NCBI GenBank assembly: GCA_964469905.1
Contig: CAYXZW010000062.1
Span: forward strand, 1 to 15,076
DNA length: 15,076 nt
From: MVRV01 sp964469905
Lineage (GTDB): Bacteria; Desulfobacterota; Syntrophia; Syntrophales; Smithellaceae
Direction: 5' to 3'
In this document: positions 13,412 through 15,076 of the stretch, in pieces
Numbering within the stretch: position 1 is the first letter of the stretch
Layout of the letters: every line of letters begins with the position of its first letter
Made by a program: the position numbers and the translations under genes
Notes under the pieces: model-generated
What the model saw: the letters and a program-made list of their open reading frames with translations, nothing else
Database searches by the model: none
What the model was told of the DNA's origin: nothing

Positions 13412-14716
13412 TTATTTACCCGACTCAATATATTCCACAATTTTATCAGCGATGATTTTGACAATCTTCCTGAATTCTTCTTCGTCTTTATCCAGCAGCG
13501 TCATGCGGAAACCGGGCAGAGGCGTGAAAAAAGATGTCAGCGGCACAACACAAATTCCCGTGGCCGCCAAAAGGTAATAAACAAACCGTTTGTCTTTCTC
13601 GACATCACCTTCGACCAGTTTCCCGATATATTCTCTGATCTCCTTCTGCTCAATGTGCAGGGTTTGCCGATTGTTAAGCGCCGATTCATTAAACACGGCC
13701 GTCATGTAAAAAGCGCCGTTTGTCTTGTTTACTATCAAATAAGGAACATCTTTCAAAATATCGTATGCAATATTAGAAAGCTTTTCATAATGCTTAATGC
13801 GCTCCGCCAGATATTTCGGGTATTCCGGGTGACTCATCATCCGCGGAATCGTCATTTGCGGCAGCGTCGTTGAACATACTTCCGACATTTTCTGGTGAAA
13901 AATAGTATTCACAAACCGGGCAAAAGCAGGGTCTTTTTCCGCATTATAAACTTCAATCCAGCCGCAACGCGAACCCGGCCAGGGAAATTCTTTAGAAATT
14001 CCCTTCATGCTGATTGCCGGCACATCCTCAATAAGATCGGAAATAGGTAATGTCCTTTTCCCTCCGTAAACAAGATTAATGTAAGTTTCATCGACTACGA
14101 GGAAAAGATCGTGATCCCTGGCAATACGGACCATTTGCTTGAGAGTTTCTACCGGATACACAAATCCCGTCGGATTATCAGGATTTATCAGCAAAATACC
14201 CACTATTGACTTGGCGCTTTTCACCTTCTGTTCGATCTCGCAAATATCCGGATACCAGTTACTGTATGGATTCATGCGATAGGTGTTGGGCGGAAACGAA
14301 GCATGAAGCACTTCCGCCATAAAATGTGTCGAATAGGTCGGTTCCGGCATGATCACGCGGGCATCAACCTGTAAAGAACTGTACGAACGGGCAATCGCAT
14401 CACCCAGGCCGTTGAAGAAAATTATATCATTGGCCGTAATCTGCGTCTTGCCTCTCTTATTCACCAACCCGGCCAAAAATTCTCTGGTGGCATCAACACC
14501 TTTTGTCGGGCAATAAGCAAAAGAGCAATCTTCTTTGACGGTCTCTGTAACAACCTCTTTCATCCAGTCAGGAATTACTTCGCCCTTCTCCACGGGATCG
14601 CCTATGTTTTCCCTGATGATTTTTACACCATATTCCTTCAGTTTGTCGGCAATCAACATAATATTGCGGATTTCATAGGTTAGTCCGCTGCCGCCTCTTG
14701 CAATCTCAAATCTCAT
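13412..14716 (-). CDS. Class I/II PLP-dependent aminotransferase
   Basis: A 434-aa cytoplasmic fold-type I aminotransferase (aspartate/alanine aminotransferase-like, COG0436 group). Lys242 in GISKEFPWPGSRCGW is the Schiff-base lysine, with Arg250 following. NPDNPTG (178-184) includes the cofactor-contacting Asn181, VVDETY (207-212) supplies Asp209 and Tyr212, and Arg404 in GFRMTL binds the substrate carboxylate. It is about 30-40 residues longer than the common ~395-aa enzymes, mostly through a loop at about 343-378. The amino donor cannot be told. AGGTGA lies just upstream of ATG. It is divergent from the S1-domain gene. Confidence 0.93.
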   Translation of the reverse strand: MRFEIARGGSGLTYEIRNIMLIADKLKEYGVKIIRENIGDPVEKGEVIPDWMKEVVTETVKEDCSFAYCPTKGVDATREFLAGLVNKRGKTQITANDIIFFNGLGDAIARSYSSLQVDARVIMPEPTYSTHFMAEVLHASFPPNTYRMNPYSNWYPDICEIEQKVKSAKSIVGILLINPDNPTGFVYPVETLKQMVRIARDHDLFLVVDETYINLVYGGKRTLPISDLIEDVPAISMKGISKEFPWPGSRCGWIEVYNAEKDPAFARFVNTIFHQKMSEVCSTTLPQMTIPRMMSHPEYPKYLAERIKHYEKLSNIAYDILKDVPYLIVNKTNGAFYMTAVFNESALNNRQTLHIEQKEIREYIGKLVEGDVEKDKRFVYYLLAATGICVVPLTSFFTPLPGFRMTLLDKDEEEFRKIVKIIADKIVEYIESGK

Positions 14717-14835
14717 AAATCACCTAACTCCTTAAAAAATGTGATTGTTTCATAATACATTTTCATTTAATTATCCATGATTTTTTAAGTTGCCGAATTT
14801 TAATGACAATTTCTAATAATTTTCTGAAAGACAAA

Positions 14836-14895
14836 ACATGCTTTTCATGCTATCAGAGCCGCATGTCAATGTGTGTTAATGATGCAGGGCACACA
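14836..14895 (+). promoter_or_regulatory. Two leader hairpins upstream of the S1-domain gene
   Basis: ACATGC (14836-14841) pairs with GCATGT (14861-14866), and TGTGTG (14870-14875) with CACACA (14890-14895). They precede the ribosome binding site AGAGG. Genes for ribosomal protein S1 are often regulated through leader structure, so this may be an autoregulatory site (inference). Confidence 0.3.
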
Positions 14896-14922
14896 ATTAC
14901 AAATTAATGAAGAGGCTGATAA

Positions 14923-15076
14923 ATGGACGAAAATAAGAGCTTTGCTCAAATGCTGGATGAATCATATTTAACGCCCAAACGTTTTTCCGTGGGCGAAAAG
15001 GTGGAAGCGGTAATCGTAAAAATATCTCCCGAATGGATTTTTCTTGATCTGGGAGCGAAAAGCGAAGGCTATGTAG
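14923..15076 (+). CDS. S1-domain protein, ribosomal protein S1-like (5' part)
   Basis: Only the first 51 codons are inside the window. After a ~20-residue acidic start comes an S1 RNA-binding fold beginning FSVGEKVEAVIVKI (21-34) and continuing FLDLGAKSEGYV (40-51), the typical first beta strands of an S1 domain. Multi-domain 30S ribosomal protein S1 homologs begin this way, but a shorter S1 protein cannot be excluded. GAGG lies seven bases before ATG. Confidence 0.8.
   Translation, partial: MDENKSFAQMLDESYLTPKRFSVGEKVEAVIVKISPEWIFLDLGAKSEGYV

Overview
The window looks like a metagenome-assembled chromosome piece from an anaerobic, Gram-negative bacterium of the old Deltaproteobacteria (Desulfobacterota, perhaps near Syntrophales). 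That placement is inference. It rests on the mix of a degradative thiolase, an NAD malate dehydrogenase, a GlmM with an unusual SGTQN loop, YcgR-like PilZ proteins, a TonB-domain protein (so an outer membrane) and an RRM protein with a glycine-rich tail. A run of 100 N flanked by an identical 55-bp repeat shows it is a draft scaffold.

Layout. 1-387: non-coding leader. 388-1746: thiolase (+), followed by a palindromic repeat and a terminator. 1918-3267: glmM (-), divergent from mdh (3409-4341, +), which ends in a strong terminator. 4428-4684: two tRNA-Ser genes (GGA, CGA; -), then tadA (-). 5188-8012: a fossil integron. It has a 58-codon tyrosine-recombinase tail on the minus strand, then five degenerate attC-like sites separating six small plus-strand genes (zinc-ribbon membrane protein, DUF1232/YkvA protein, 66-aa membrane peptide, isochorismatase-family hydrolase, GNAT acetyltransferase, four-helix membrane protein). 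8620-9189: TonB-domain protein (+). 9206-12549 (-): two tandem PilZ paralogs, a 33-aa lysine-rich peptide and a beta-CASP metallo-beta-lactamase RNase, probably one transcription unit. 12855-13214: RRM RNA-binding protein (+) with a structured leader and a strong terminator, followed by a ~110-bp palindromic element. 13412-14716: PLP aminotransferase (-). 14923-end: the first 51 codons of an S1-domain (ribosomal protein S1-like) gene (+).

How it fits together. Most genes are housekeeping: cell-wall precursor supply (glmM), tRNA decoding and modification (tRNA-Ser, tadA), central carbon and amino acid metabolism (thiolase, mdh, aminotransferase) and RNA metabolism (RRM protein, MBL RNase, S1-domain protein). 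The accessory part is the cassette array. Its genes share orientation, tight packing and boundary repeats of the form CAATCaACCG...CGGTGA...GGC. The integrase is reduced to its last residues, including the catalytic tyrosine, so the array is probably immobile unless an integrase acts in trans. I consider this decayed integron the main discovery in the window. The lysine-rich peptide next to the RNase and the structured leader of the RRM gene are the next most interesting.
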